Numbered from the stretch's first letter, positions 34,203-42,964 are shown. The stretch is 57,540 nt of DNA from WJMT01 sp964445575 (GCA_964445575.1 CAYULB010000008.1:1-57540); one strand, 5' to 3'. Notes: generated from the sequence alone by a model not told the origin. Numbers and translations: made by a program.

Positions 34203-36029
34203 ATGAAACATTTCTGTCAGGATATCTTTGCTTTTAGAAAGCGGGCACTTACCCTTGTCTTTATCATAATCGTGTCCCCTTTTTATTTGGCCGGGAGTAT
34301 GCACTTCACCAATGTAACCCAAAAATATAATGTGGCTGGATACAGCTATTTTGGAGATCATGGGGTCTGCTGGGTAGATGTCAACAGTGACGGGCGGCTT
34401 GACCTATACATTAAAATTGAAGATGCCAAAGGAAGACTCAGTGTTGAAAATATTTTGTACATAAATTACGGAGATTATTTTCTGGATGAGGCTCTATCCC
34501 GGGGTGTTGCTGATGCCTATCCTCTGGGAACCCATGGAGCTGTATTTGCTGACCTGGACAGGGATAAGGATTTTGATTTGTTTTCAACCACGACTTATAA
34601 AGAGATAAGCCCTTCTTTCAATCATATATATAAAAACGATGGCACCGGTTATTTTGTAGACATCACCGATCAAATCAGTCCTCCTCAAGACAGAGATACT
34701 GCTTCTCGAGGCGTGGCTGCTGCTGATTTTGATGGGGATGGAGATATAGATTTGTATTTTTCAAATCCTTTATCTGAATTCAATGCTTTCTCCTCACAGC
34801 CTTCTCCACCACAAAAGTTAAAAAATTTCTACATGAACATCGGAGACGGGACCTTTACTTGGGAGTACCGGGGGATCGACTGGAACGGATTTGTTCAGGG
34901 AGTCAGCGCTGTGGATATTGACCAGGATGGGGACATAGACATCGCGGAGGCAAAGTGGGCTTCTCCCTCTACCATATATCTCAATGATGGAAGTGGAAAT
35001 TTTCATGATGCTGGAGCAAGTTTAGGTCTTCCTCAAACCATTAATCTCAAAGATAATGGAATGAGTTTTTCTGATGTAGATAATGACGGGGATTTGGACC
35101 TGGCAGTGATTGGCCATCATGGAATTGATTTGTATAAAAACCAGGGCGGAATATTTCAAAAATACGCATCCATGACTACGGCAGAGAACAAGCCGGGTTT
35201 TCACTGCTGTTTTGGAGATTTTGACCATGACGGGGACCTTGACCTGTATGAATCAGGAGGGTATATCTATCAGAATGACGGCCAGGGGAATTTTTTATCT
35301 GTGTCTCTAAATGTCAGTGCTTTGATGGCTTCTCTTAAAACGGTTGACCCCAGGGGGAGTGCATTGGGGGATTTTGATGGAGACGGAGATTTAGATATCT
35401 ACATCACGGATAAAAGAGGCTACAATGTGCTTTTAAGAAATGATGTGGATGATTCAAACTGGATACAAGTGGAGATTCTTTCTGACCAGACCGGGGGAGT
35501 GGGGGGACTGGGCGCTAAAGTCAGCTTATATGAATCGGGCCATCTGGGAGAAGCGGAGTTTTTAAAAGGATTTCGTGAGGTCACCGGAGAATACGGCTAT
35601 TTGGCCCAGGATATGCCCTCGGTTCATTTTGGAGCATTCCAGGGTCTTGAATATGATATAGAAATTAAATTTTTAGACGGCAAGCAGAGGATTCTTTCTG
35701 GGATTACGCCTGGACAGAAAATTCAAACAGCCTATATTTTGCCCCCTCTAAATTTAAATGGACAGAGAGAATTGAATAAGGCTCTTTTCTATTATGAAAA
35801 CGTTATCCAGCTCACCTGGAATGCCAACCCAGGAAATGAAAATATCACCAGGTACAGGGTTTATAGAATCGAGTCGTGGAGAAAGTTTGAGTATATTGAT
35901 GAAGTGACCTCAGATGTCTTGATCTACCATGTCCGGAATACATCCACCAGCACTGAATACACATTCGCGGTAACTGCGGTTAACTCCAGCAGCATTGAAG
36001 GGGCCCCTGCTTATGTAACGGTGAAGTGA
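34203..36029 (+). CDS. Exported FG-GAP/VCBS repeat protein with ASPIC/UnbV and Fn3 domains
   Basis: The 608-residue protein has an N-terminal signal segment. Six or more calcium-type beta-propeller repeats with the core DxDxDGDxDL follow (DFDGDGDIDLYF, DIDQDGDIDIAE, DVDNDGDLDLAV, DFDHDGDLDLYE, DFDGDGDLDIYI), then an ASPIC/UnbV domain (about residues 415-510: GLGAKVSLYESG, VHFGAFQGL). The C-terminus is a fibronectin type III domain (VIQLTWNANPGN to TSTEYTFAVTAVN). Such proteins bind calcium and act at the cell surface in adhesion or protein contacts. Two smaller exported proteins follow on the same strand, so it may lead an envelope operon. Confidence 0.9.
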   Translation: MKHFCQDIFAFRKRALTLVFIIIVSPFYLAGSMHFTNVTQKYNVAGYSYFGDHGVCWVDVNSDGRLDLYIKIEDAKGRLSVENILYINYGDYFLDEALSRGVADAYPLGTHGAVFADLDRDKDFDLFSTTTYKEISPSFNHIYKNDGTGYFVDITDQISPPQDRDTASRGVAAADFDGDGDIDLYFSNPLSEFNAFSSQPSPPQKLKNFYMNIGDGTFTWEYRGIDWNGFVQGVSAVDIDQDGDIDIAEAKWASPSTIYLNDGSGNFHDAGASLGLPQTINLKDNGMSFSDVDNDGDLDLAVIGHHGIDLYKNQGGIFQKYASMTTAENKPGFHCCFGDFDHDGDLDLYESGGYIYQNDGQGNFLSVSLNVSALMASLKTVDPRGSALGDFDGDGDLDIYITDKRGYNVLLRNDVDDSNWIQVEILSDQTGGVGGLGAKVSLYESGHLGEAEFLKGFREVTGEYGYLAQDMPSVHFGAFQGLEYDIEIKFLDGKQRILSGITPGQKIQTAYILPPLNLNGQRELNKALFYYENVIQLTWNANPGNENITRYRVYRIESWRKFEYIDEVTSDVLIYHVRNTSTSTEYTFAVTAVNSSSIEGAPAYVTVK

Positions 36030-36036
36030 TGGAACA

Positions 36037-36630
36037 ATGAGAAAATTCTTTTCCGTTTTTTTGCTGTTTTTTTTAGGGGCTGCTTTCCTTCCTGCTGAGA
36101 GTGGGAAGATTAAAAATTCAAGAATTTCTGTATCAGCTGGGATGTATTTTATGCAGGATGAGGTATTTCAACAAGTCTATGGAACTTATGCCTGGATCTT
36201 TTGCGGAGAATATTCTTATCGACTCCCTTTTTTATTAAAGGAGCATCTGGAGATAAGTTTGGAGTGTCGCTTTCTTTCTGATAGAGGTGAATTAACAGTG
36301 ACTAAAGAACCGGTTGAACTTATGATGTCGGATGTTTCTTTTTCCTTGAAATATCTTTTTGATTTAAACAAATTCATCCTTTTTTTGGGACCAGGAATTA
36401 ACTATGTTACCTATAAAGAAAAGTATCCCCCTGCTTTTCCGGTTTCTTCTATCAAAGGCTCAGTCTCAGGATATAGTTTTCAGGGTGGATGTTATTATGA
36501 CTTTTCTTCTTCTCTGGGAGCTAAGTTATCGATTCTGTACTGTTATGCCCGGGCCGAAGAAGGGGAAGTCGTGGCTGATATTGGAGGCTTATCCGTAAAA
36601 GCCGGGCTTGTTTATCGATTTGATTTTTAA
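36037..36630 (+). CDS. Outer-membrane beta-barrel-like protein
   Basis: This 197-residue protein has a signal peptide (cleavage near LPAESG). Amphipathic strands follow (ISVSAGMYFM, FCGEYSYRLPF, LEISLECRFLSD, FILFLGPGINYVTY), and the last strand, SVKAGLVYRFDF, ends in phenylalanine. The layout suits a small porin-like or OmpA/OmpW-like barrel. I cannot assign a family. It follows the FG-GAP gene by 7 bp and precedes another exported unknown, so the three are likely co-transcribed. Confidence 0.65.
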   Translation: MRKFFSVFLLFFLGAAFLPAESGKIKNSRISVSAGMYFMQDEVFQQVYGTYAWIFCGEYSYRLPFLLKEHLEISLECRFLSDRGELTVTKEPVELMMSDVSFSLKYLFDLNKFILFLGPGINYVTYKEKYPPAFPVSSIKGSVSGYSFQGGCYYDFSSSLGAKLSILYCYARAEEGEVVADIGGLSVKAGLVYRFDF

Positions 36631-36670
36631 CCATTATTATTCATGAACTAAAGTCAGGGAGGTCGAGAGT

Positions 36671-37528
36671 ATGAATAAAACCCTAAAATCAGCTTTTATG
36701 ATAATTTTCTTTTGCTTAATAGGAACTCATGCTTTTGGAGACAGAAAAGATGTCGTTTTCAAGCTGGGAAGTGAGCTGGAAAAACAAGCGGTTCTGCTGG
36801 CAGAAAGCAGTTATAATCATTTTAAAGGATGGAATGGGGTAATAACGGACCAGGAACAGGCAGTTGTTTTTAAGTCAGAGGTTTTTGCAGCCTCCTGCCG
36901 TCTCTTTTTAAAATTAACCGCCCAAAGCCCCACTTATTTCAAATCAGGTTATTTAAGGACAAACCTTTATAATGCATTTATCTATCTTTCACGTTCATTT
37001 AAGGAAATGGAAGAAGAAATGACCAAGGCAAGAATACTTCCTTATGAACTTTCAAAATGTAGGGAAATATTAGACCGGATGGACTATGAATTTTCCAGAT
37101 GGCCCTCCAGCGATAACCTTGCTTATCTGCATAGAAAATACATAAAAGCCCGGGACGATACAGTTTATATGATTGAAAGAAAAGGGCCTGGTGATTACAT
37201 ACGAAGGCCTTTTAAGGACCTGGAAAGCCTTTACTACTTTAACTACAGCATTGGAAGGAAAAAAGAGCCTTGGGATTATCTTGAAGAAATAACTCCGGAT
37301 ACTCTTATGAAAATGGAACGGGGGCCTTTGATTGAGCTTAATTTTGAGGGATGCTTGGTTATCGAGAAAAGTTCCCGCCCCAACCGGTCTGTTTATCTGA
37401 TTGAAAACGGAAAGAAAAGAGGGGTGACTTCTCCCAGAGTTCTAGAACGCCTGGGCGGCTGGGATCGAGTCTATGAAATTCCCAGAGAAGTGATTGATAA
37501 ATATCCTGAAGGTCAGCCCATAAAATAA
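36671..37528 (+). CDS. Exported protein of unknown function
   Basis: The 285-residue protein has a signal peptide (cleavage near HAFGDR), a long helical middle part (about residues 30-200), and a C-terminal module of about 55 residues: SVYLIENGKKRGVTSPRVLE, then VYEIPREVIDKYPEGQPI. That module resembles the surface-repeat domain often found in multiple copies in extracellular proteins with the pattern VYLIxNGKKR. The role is unknown. A GAGG-containing ribosome binding site precedes the ATG. It is the last gene before a sigma-54 promoter. Confidence 0.6.
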   Translation: MNKTLKSAFMIIFFCLIGTHAFGDRKDVVFKLGSELEKQAVLLAESSYNHFKGWNGVITDQEQAVVFKSEVFAASCRLFLKLTAQSPTYFKSGYLRTNLYNAFIYLSRSFKEMEEEMTKARILPYELSKCREILDRMDYEFSRWPSSDNLAYLHRKYIKARDDTVYMIERKGPGDYIRRPFKDLESLYYFNYSIGRKKEPWDYLEEITPDTLMKMERGPLIELNFEGCLVIEKSSRPNRSVYLIENGKKRGVTSPRVLERLGGWDRVYEIPREVIDKYPEGQPIK

Positions 37529-37746
37529 TCCTGTTTTATTATATCTCTGATCACTCAGTCAGGCTTATTCCACAGACTGCCTTTTCTATTTTCATCCGCT
37601 GGGAGAACCCGCTCACCCATTTTTAAATTCACCTGAAACATCCCATGATTCAGCTTGTTCTGTTGCTGCATCCAATAGAGGACATTTGAATAAAAAACAG
37701 GACAAAATTATACTGGAAGTTGATATCATTTAGTCTTAAGGATTTC

Positions 37747-37762
37747 TGGCATGATATTTGCA
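37747..37762 (+). promoter_or_regulatory. Sigma-54 promoter before the FecR/DUF6600 gene
   Basis: TGGCATGATATTTGCA has the invariant GG and GC exactly 10 bp apart, matching the sigma-54 consensus TGGCAY-N5-TTGCW. It lies about 60 bp before the ATG at 37822. Confidence 0.75.
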
Positions 37763-37821
37763 CATTATTATTTGGAATGACAGGGATGGAATATAAATAT
37801 AATAGAAAAAGGGATGAATCC

Positions 37822-39732
37822 ATGAAAAAACAGGAAAACATATTTGAGAAAATAAACGGGATATTTTTAATGATTATTTTTCTTCTAACTTTTACCCTCC
37901 CGGTTTTTTCAGGCTCTCACTACAAATATGCGATAAAAAAAAACCTGGATACCTATTTTGGGCATATAAGCTACATTGAAAATCAAGAATCAAGGCCCAT
38001 AGTGTATAAGGAAGACCAGCTTTCCCCTGAATATGCAGTTTTGAACTTTCCTATAGCTCCCGGAAACACCATCCAAACTCAGAACAAAGGAAGATGTGAG
38101 ATTCAGTTTGATACTGGGACGATACTCAGATTGGAAGAAAATACAGAAATAAAATTAGAGACGGTGCTTGCCCAAAGTCTCAGCTCACGAAAAAAAATGA
38201 CTAATCTGGTCCTTAAAGAGGGAAGTGTTTATGTGATGTACAAAAGTTATATGGTCTTGGAATTATTTCAAGTCATGACACCAAATGCGGCTTTGAATAT
38301 TGATAAAAATTCAGTGGCTCTCTTGAGCTTCCAGGAAGACGGGACCACAGAAATTGAGGTTATCCGGGGCAAGGTCTCTGCATTATACGGTCTGGATGAG
38401 AACAGCCTGGAGCAGGAAAAAATAAAACAGTCACAGGCAGTAAGGATCGGGAAAGAACATAAACTTGAGTATATAGAGGAGACCCCGAGTTCTGATTTTA
38501 TATCCTGGAACAAAAGTATTAATAAGAATTTTCAAGAACTTCATGAAGGAAAAAGCCCTATTCCTAAGCCTGTTTACAGGTATCCGGATGCTGTTATTTA
38601 TTTTGCAGAAAAATACTCCACTGTTTATGGAGAATGGATATGGGATGATTTTTATGGGTATGTCTGGAGACCTTTTCATTACCGATATTATCCCAGTGGA
38701 TGGCACCCTTACTCTTATGGACAGTGGACAGCAGTGAATGGCCAGATGTTCTGGGTACCTAGGGAGCCGTGGGGTTGGGCTCCTTATCATCTTGGAGTCT
38801 GGACCTGGCACCAGAAAAAAGGCTGGCTCTGGATACCTGGTTCTGTGTTTTCTCCTGCTTGGGTGTGCTGGGATTATGTGATCCGGCCTGGTATGCTGAC
38901 GGGTTATTTTATGTGGAGGCCATGGACAGTTTTGGATTGGGCGGATTGGTCTTTTATGCATGTTGATATGATGCCAGAAGATGAAGATTCAGGATCAGGA
39001 ATGCCTGATCCTGGCATTCATCATGTTAGCTTTCATGATGTAAACCAAAAGAACAATCCTCGTTTCATTTTAGCTGGCAGTTTAAAGAAAATTTTTAAGA
39101 ATGTGAAAAAAGCCTTGAAACAAGGTGAAAGAGATTTTTTTCTTTCCTACTCCCATATCAGCCGCAGCATTTCATTGGTCAAACACGAATTCATAACATC
39201 TCCCAATATACATGAAAAAATCATAAATATGGATGAATTCGGAAAAGATGTTGAGAAAGCTCTCTCTCAACTCTCTCAAGATGAACTTCATGAAAAAATT
39301 GTAGAGGCTTTTCACTCTCTAAACAGTTCTCAGGGCATGAGAAAATCAGTGAGAACAGAGAGCGGTTTAAATACGAAAGGTCTTTCTAAAGCCGTAAGCC
39401 TTCCAATGATCAAGGAGCCAGTCTCAACAAATCAGGAAGCAAATCAATTAAGATTTAGGGATTGGAATCCCGATATCAAGGTAGCTGGGGAAATGGGAGT
39501 ATCCATAATCTATTCAGGGAGCAGAAATGAAATAGTCTGTCCCGAGCTTCGTCTTTCTTCTGGAAATGTCCGGATTTCCACGATAAGCAAAATCAGTTCG
39601 GGAAGCAGTTTTTACTCTGCAGCGGGGCGAGGAGGAAAGATTTCTGGGGTCAGTAGCACTTCACACAGCGGATCAAAATCATTATCCACAACTTCTAAAT
39701 CAGGAGAGAAAAGCTCCAGCGGAAAAAAATAA
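37822..39732 (+). CDS. Exported FecR-domain and DUF6600 protein
   Basis: The 636-residue protein has a signal segment (cleavage near FSGSHY) and a FecR-like domain (GRCEIQFDTGTILRLEENTE, about residues 90-200). A tryptophan- and tyrosine-rich DUF6600 module lies at about residues 255-370 (DDFYGYVWRPF, WHPYSYGQWT, PWGWAPYHLGVW, GWLWIPGSVFSPAWV). A coiled-coil and serine-rich tail follows. FecR domains elsewhere sense signals or polymerise in the periplasm; DUF6600 is unknown. The frame opens at 37720, but the sigma-54 promoter lies inside that stretch and the signal sequence starts at 37822, so the later start is chosen. It is convergent with the sensor kinase gene. Confidence 0.82.
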   Translation: MKKQENIFEKINGIFLMIIFLLTFTLPVFSGSHYKYAIKKNLDTYFGHISYIENQESRPIVYKEDQLSPEYAVLNFPIAPGNTIQTQNKGRCEIQFDTGTILRLEENTEIKLETVLAQSLSSRKKMTNLVLKEGSVYVMYKSYMVLELFQVMTPNAALNIDKNSVALLSFQEDGTTEIEVIRGKVSALYGLDENSLEQEKIKQSQAVRIGKEHKLEYIEETPSSDFISWNKSINKNFQELHEGKSPIPKPVYRYPDAVIYFAEKYSTVYGEWIWDDFYGYVWRPFHYRYYPSGWHPYSYGQWTAVNGQMFWVPREPWGWAPYHLGVWTWHQKKGWLWIPGSVFSPAWVCWDYVIRPGMLTGYFMWRPWTVLDWADWSFMHVDMMPEDEDSGSGMPDPGIHHVSFHDVNQKNNPRFILAGSLKKIFKNVKKALKQGERDFFLSYSHISRSISLVKHEFITSPNIHEKIINMDEFGKDVEKALSQLSQDELHEKIVEAFHSLNSSQGMRKSVRTESGLNTKGLSKAVSLPMIKEPVSTNQEANQLRFRDWNPDIKVAGEMGVSIIYSGSRNEIVCPELRLSSGNVRISTISKISSGSSFYSAAGRGGKISGVSSTSHSGSKSLSTTSKSGEKSSSGKK

Positions 39733-39745
39733 TCACCCTATGGGT

Positions 39746-41074
39746 TTAGAAACTGAGGATGATGGAAGTTTCAGAAAATGGTTTGGAATGGACATTTATA
39801 GAACCTTTATGAAGGCGCATGATCTGCCGGGATAAACTGAGCCCTATCCCGGAACCTTCCTTTTTTGTTGAGAAAAAGGGGATGAATATTTTTTCCAGGT
39901 TTTCTTTGGGAATACCAGGCCCGTTGTCTCTGACTTCTATGACAATTTTCCCTCTTTTGTCCAGCCTGGCTTCAAGATTAACTTCTGCGTTTTTGTATCC
40001 TTCAACAGCTTGTTGAGCATTGAGAAGAAGGTTTATCAGTACTTGTTCTATAAGCTCAGGGTCTGCCGTCAGTTCAAGAGTTTCCGGTTTGACATTAACT
40101 TTAAATATGATTTCTTTTTCTTTAAAATCTGCCTGCATCAGTTTTTTGACTCTCAAAAAGAGTTCTTTGATAGGGAATATTTCAAAAATTGGTTTTTTGA
40201 CTAAGGTCAGGTTTCTGTAAGCATCCACAAAATGCAGCAGTCCCTGGCTTCTTTTTTTTATGGTCCGGGCTGCGTCTTTGATATCTGTCATGGTTTCAGA
40301 GACCATGTGTTCATTTACCAGGCTGTTAATAGTGGAGGCAAGAGATGATATGGGAGTTACAGAATTCATGATTTCGTGGGTGAGGACTCTTATCAGCTTC
40401 TGCCAAGCTTCGATTTCAGTTTCCTCCAGTTCCCGATGGATGTTCTGCAGAGATACGAGAGAGTATTGTTTTCCGCCAAGCTTAAATTCTGTTTTATAGA
40501 GAGCGAGGTGAAGGGGCTCGTTATCTATTTGGACTTTGACCGTGGCCTTTTCTCTTGGTTTGAGGTTTAGAAGGGTTTGGGCCAATTTTTGACTTAGGGG
40601 TTGAAGGGATTTTATATTTTTTAGCTGATTTATCCCAAGGAGCTGTTTAGCGGCTCTGTTTATGAGCTCCACTTCTCCATCCGGCTGGAATACCATTAAT
40701 CCGATTCCAATGTGTCTCACCACAGTCTGCAGATAACGAGCTTGTTCTTCTTTTTCGGCTCTTGTTTTTCGGAATGCGTTAATGACTTCAGTAAAAGAAT
40801 TCTTCAAGGAGTCAAATGTTTTGCCTCTTCTGTTGTGTTTGAAAGTCTGGGAAAAGTCGCTGTATTTAATGGACTCCAAAAGATGGGTCAGGTCTCTGTT
40901 TGTTTTCTCTATATAATGAATCAGAGAATAGGTCTGATAAAAGATCAGGAGTCCGATTATGATCAGCAAGCTGTATAAAGTGGTTTGCGTGATGATGAGG
41001 AAAAAGGCAAAAATAGATAAGGAAAGGATCAAAATCCGGATGACGCAGTTGGCTCTGAAGTTTTTAAAGCCCAT
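39746..41074 (-). CDS. Sensor histidine kinase (NtrY/AtoS-like)
   Basis: The 442-residue protein has two membrane segments at the N-terminus (about residues 10-50), a short coiled coil, a PAS domain (GIGLMVFQPDGEVELINRAA at about 120-140), and an H-box LTHEIMNSVTPISSL with the phospho-acceptor histidine near residue 231. The ATPase domain has LINLLLNAQQAV, RDNGPGIPKENL, FFSTKKEGSGIGL. It would phosphorylate the NtrC-like regulator encoded just upstream; the genes overlap by 11 bp. The input signal is unknown, but the neighbouring export operon suggests envelope stress or a toxic compound. Confidence 0.93.
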   Translation of the reverse strand: MGFKNFRANCVIRILILSLSIFAFFLIITQTTLYSLLIIIGLLIFYQTYSLIHYIEKTNRDLTHLLESIKYSDFSQTFKHNRRGKTFDSLKNSFTEVINAFRKTRAEKEEQARYLQTVVRHIGIGLMVFQPDGEVELINRAAKQLLGINQLKNIKSLQPLSQKLAQTLLNLKPREKATVKVQIDNEPLHLALYKTEFKLGGKQYSLVSLQNIHRELEETEIEAWQKLIRVLTHEIMNSVTPISSLASTINSLVNEHMVSETMTDIKDAARTIKKRSQGLLHFVDAYRNLTLVKKPIFEIFPIKELFLRVKKLMQADFKEKEIIFKVNVKPETLELTADPELIEQVLINLLLNAQQAVEGYKNAEVNLEARLDKRGKIVIEVRDNGPGIPKENLEKIFIPFFSTKKEGSGIGLSLSRQIMRLHKGSINVHSKPFSETSIILSF

Positions 41075-42440
41075 ATTTTTCCATTCTTCTATAGAGAGAA
41101 GCTCTGGAGATTCCCAATTCTTTGGCAGTTTGGGATATATTTCCGTTGTTTTTGGTTAAGGCTTTACCAATGGCTTTTTTTTCCAGAGTTGACAAATCAA
41201 GTTTTTCAGGTCCATGGGGATTCTCTTTTGATTCAGAGGTGGAAAAGAAAAAATCTGATGGCTGAAGAACACGGGATTCACTCATTATCACAGCTCGTTC
41301 TATGGCATGCTGGAGCTCTCTGACATTTCCAGGCCATTTGTATTTTTTCAGCCGCTTAAGAGTCGAAGAACTGATTTTATTTATGGGTTTGCTGTATTTT
41401 TTAGCATATACGTTTAAAAAATGTTCAGCAAGAAGAGGGATATCTTCAGTTCTCTCTCTAAGGGGGGGGATTCTTATTTCAACAGTATTTATTCTGTAGA
41501 GAAGGTCCTGTCTGAATTTTTTTTTAGCCACCATTTCATGAATATCCAGATTAGTAGCGCATATAAGACGGACATCGATCTCTAAGGATTTATTCGAGCC
41601 CAGCCGGGTCACTTTTCTGTTCTCAATGACAGCAAGAAGCTTTGCCTGGAGAGTCAGGGGAAGGTTTCCGATTTCATCTAGAAAAAGAGTTCCTCCAGAA
41701 GCCACTTCAAACCGACCGGCTCTGTCTCCTTTGGCATCTGTGAAGGCACCTTTGACATGACCGAAAAGTTCGCTTTCAAAAAGAGTCTCACTCAACGCAC
41801 CCATGTCCACACCAATAAAGATTTCCTCAGCTCTTGGGGACTGGCGGTGAAGTTCTCTAGCCACCAGCTCTTTTCCGGTTCCGTTTTCACCCAGTATGAG
41901 CACATTCGCCTCTGTTTTGGCAACTTTTTGGATGTCAGAAAAGACTTTTTGCATAGCTGGGCTTTTTCCGATGAATTCATGAAAAGGCTGATCCAGATCC
42001 TTGCTGAGCTGTTGTTGTTTGGAGCGAAGATTTTTGGCTTCTGTGCGGCTTTGCCTCAAATTCAATGCTGCGGAAAGAGTGGCCAGAAGTCTTTCATTCT
42101 GCCAGGGTTTGAGGATAAAATCTGCGGCTCCTTCTTTAATAGCCCGAACCGCCATTTCCACATCCCCATAGGCTGTAATCAAAACCACCACGGCGCTGGG
42201 GTCAAGTTCCAGTATTCTATCCAGCCAGTGAAATCCTTCTTCTCCGCTGGTAGCTCCTTTGGCAAAATTCATGTCCAGAAAAATGACATCAAAATTGTCG
42301 TTTTTTAAAAGGGATGGAATCAATCCAGGAGATTTTTCAGTATAGACCTGACCCACATATTGTTTGAGAAGAAGACGGGCTGCCTGAAGAATGTCTTCAT
42401 CATCATCAATGACTAAAATTTTACCGGATTTTTTTTTCAT
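41064..42440 (-). CDS. Sigma-54-dependent response regulator (NtrC family)
   Basis: The 458-residue protein has a receiver domain (IDDDED; phospho-acceptor aspartate in VIFLDMNF; KPW near residue 112), an AAA+ activator domain (GENGTGKELVA; ESELFGHVKGAFTDA; GGTLFLDEIGNL), and a Fis-type HTH (GNISQTAKELGISRASLYRR). The sigma-54-contact loop reads GAFTDA rather than GAFTGA, a variant also present in many Bacteroidota regulators. It precedes and overlaps its kinase. The upstream region holds a leftward sigma-54 promoter and two enhancer palindromes, so autoregulation and control of the divergent export operon are likely. Confidence 0.94.
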   Translation of the reverse strand: MKKKSGKILVIDDDEDILQAARLLLKQYVGQVYTEKSPGLIPSLLKNDNFDVIFLDMNFAKGATSGEEGFHWLDRILELDPSAVVVLITAYGDVEMAVRAIKEGAADFILKPWQNERLLATLSAALNLRQSRTEAKNLRSKQQQLSKDLDQPFHEFIGKSPAMQKVFSDIQKVAKTEANVLILGENGTGKELVARELHRQSPRAEEIFIGVDMGALSETLFESELFGHVKGAFTDAKGDRAGRFEVASGGTLFLDEIGNLPLTLQAKLLAVIENRKVTRLGSNKSLEIDVRLICATNLDIHEMVAKKKFRQDLLYRINTVEIRIPPLRERTEDIPLLAEHFLNVYAKKYSKPINKISSSTLKRLKKYKWPGNVRELQHAIERAVIMSESRVLQPSDFFFSTSESKENPHGPEKLDLSTLEKKAIGKALTKNNGNISQTAKELGISRASLYRRMEKYGL

Positions 42441-42574
42441 ACATTAATCTCCATGACATTTATTATTAAGATTTCTCCATGTGAAATTTGGGTTTGTGAA
42501 GAGCGACATTGAAGATTTAGCCTCGTGGTACATGTTTTTAATCCTGCTATATTCATTATTCAAGATGACTACAG

Positions 42575-42720
42575 AGGTGAAGGGTAAGGGATAAGGAATC
42601 CCCTGGGAGGGCTGAGCGGGCAGGGTTCCTCTTTAGAGGAGAGCGAAGCCCGAGCGGGAGAGAGATTCCTCGCTGGGGAATCGAACGGGTGACGAATCCC
42701 TTGCCCTCCCCTTCACATAT
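42575..42720. repeat. Dispersed repeat family 2, long copy with inverted ends
   Basis: The left end GAAGGGTAAGGGAT and the reverse complement of the right end (GAAGGGGAGGGCAAGGGAT) match, so the element has imperfect terminal inverted repeats. The left two-thirds aligns with 10896-10990. It lies in the leader between the leftward sigma-54 promoter and the regulator gene. Small non-autonomous element or palindromic repeat. Confidence 0.65.
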
Positions 42721-42780
42721 TTTAATTGAACGAAAAGCGCACCTAAATTTCATGATATTTCCATAACTTTTATTTAATGA

Positions 42781-42796
42781 TGCAAGATATGTGCCT
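42781..42796 (-). promoter_or_regulatory. Leftward sigma-54 promoter for the two-component genes
   Basis: The minus strand reads AGGCACATATCTTGCA: GGCAC-N5-TTGCA with GG and GC 10 bp apart, an excellent match. It is about 340 bp before the regulator ATG, with repeat family 2 between them. Confidence 0.65.
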
Positions 42797-42857
42797 TATT
42801 GTTCCTTGTTTCTCTTCTGGGTGAATATCATATTTAAAGAAATATATTATACACAAA

Positions 42858-42875
42858 CTGTTCGATATTGAACAG
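42858..42875. promoter_or_regulatory. Enhancer palindrome 1
   Basis: CTGTTCGATATTGAACAG has perfect 6-bp arms (CTGTTC/GAACAG). The core TGTTC-N6-GAACA recurs 21 bp (two helical turns) to the right. This is a likely binding site of the NtrC-like activator. Confidence 0.7.
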
Positions 42876-42879
42876 TCTT

Positions 42880-42895
42880 TGTTCTCTCTTGAACA
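42880..42895. promoter_or_regulatory. Enhancer palindrome 2
   Basis: TGTTCTCTCTTGAACA has perfect 5-bp arms identical to the core of palindrome 1. It lies 67 bp from the rightward -12 element and about 98 bp from the leftward one. Confidence 0.7.
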
Positions 42896-42948
42896 CTTTA
42901 ATAAGAGGAAACTAGGTTTATCAGAGTGGTTTCCCTGGACATTGGATA

Positions 42949-42964
42949 TGGCATAATAATTGCA
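42949..42964 (+). promoter_or_regulatory. Rightward sigma-54 promoter for the export operon
   Basis: TGGCATAATAATTGCA matches sigma-54 consensus, with GG and GC exactly 10 bp apart. It is about 104 bp before the adaptor gene. Confidence 0.8.

Noticed and set aside
34042..34203. Longer start for the sulfatase-like protein
   Set aside because: The upstream 54 codons do not resemble the family, and the lipoprotein signal starts at the ATG at 34041.
37720..37821. Longer start for the FecR/DUF6600 protein
   Set aside because: The sigma-54 promoter lies inside this stretch and the signal peptide begins at 37822.
42655..42705. tRNA-like sequence in the reverse strand of repeat family 2 (CGTTCGATTCCCC)
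   Set aside because: Only a T-loop-like piece; no acceptor, D or anticodon arms can be folded.
42556..42753. Open frame of 65 codons on the minus strand upstream of the NtrC-type regulator
   Set aside because: It lies over repeat family 2, has no ribosome binding site and its composition follows the repeat.
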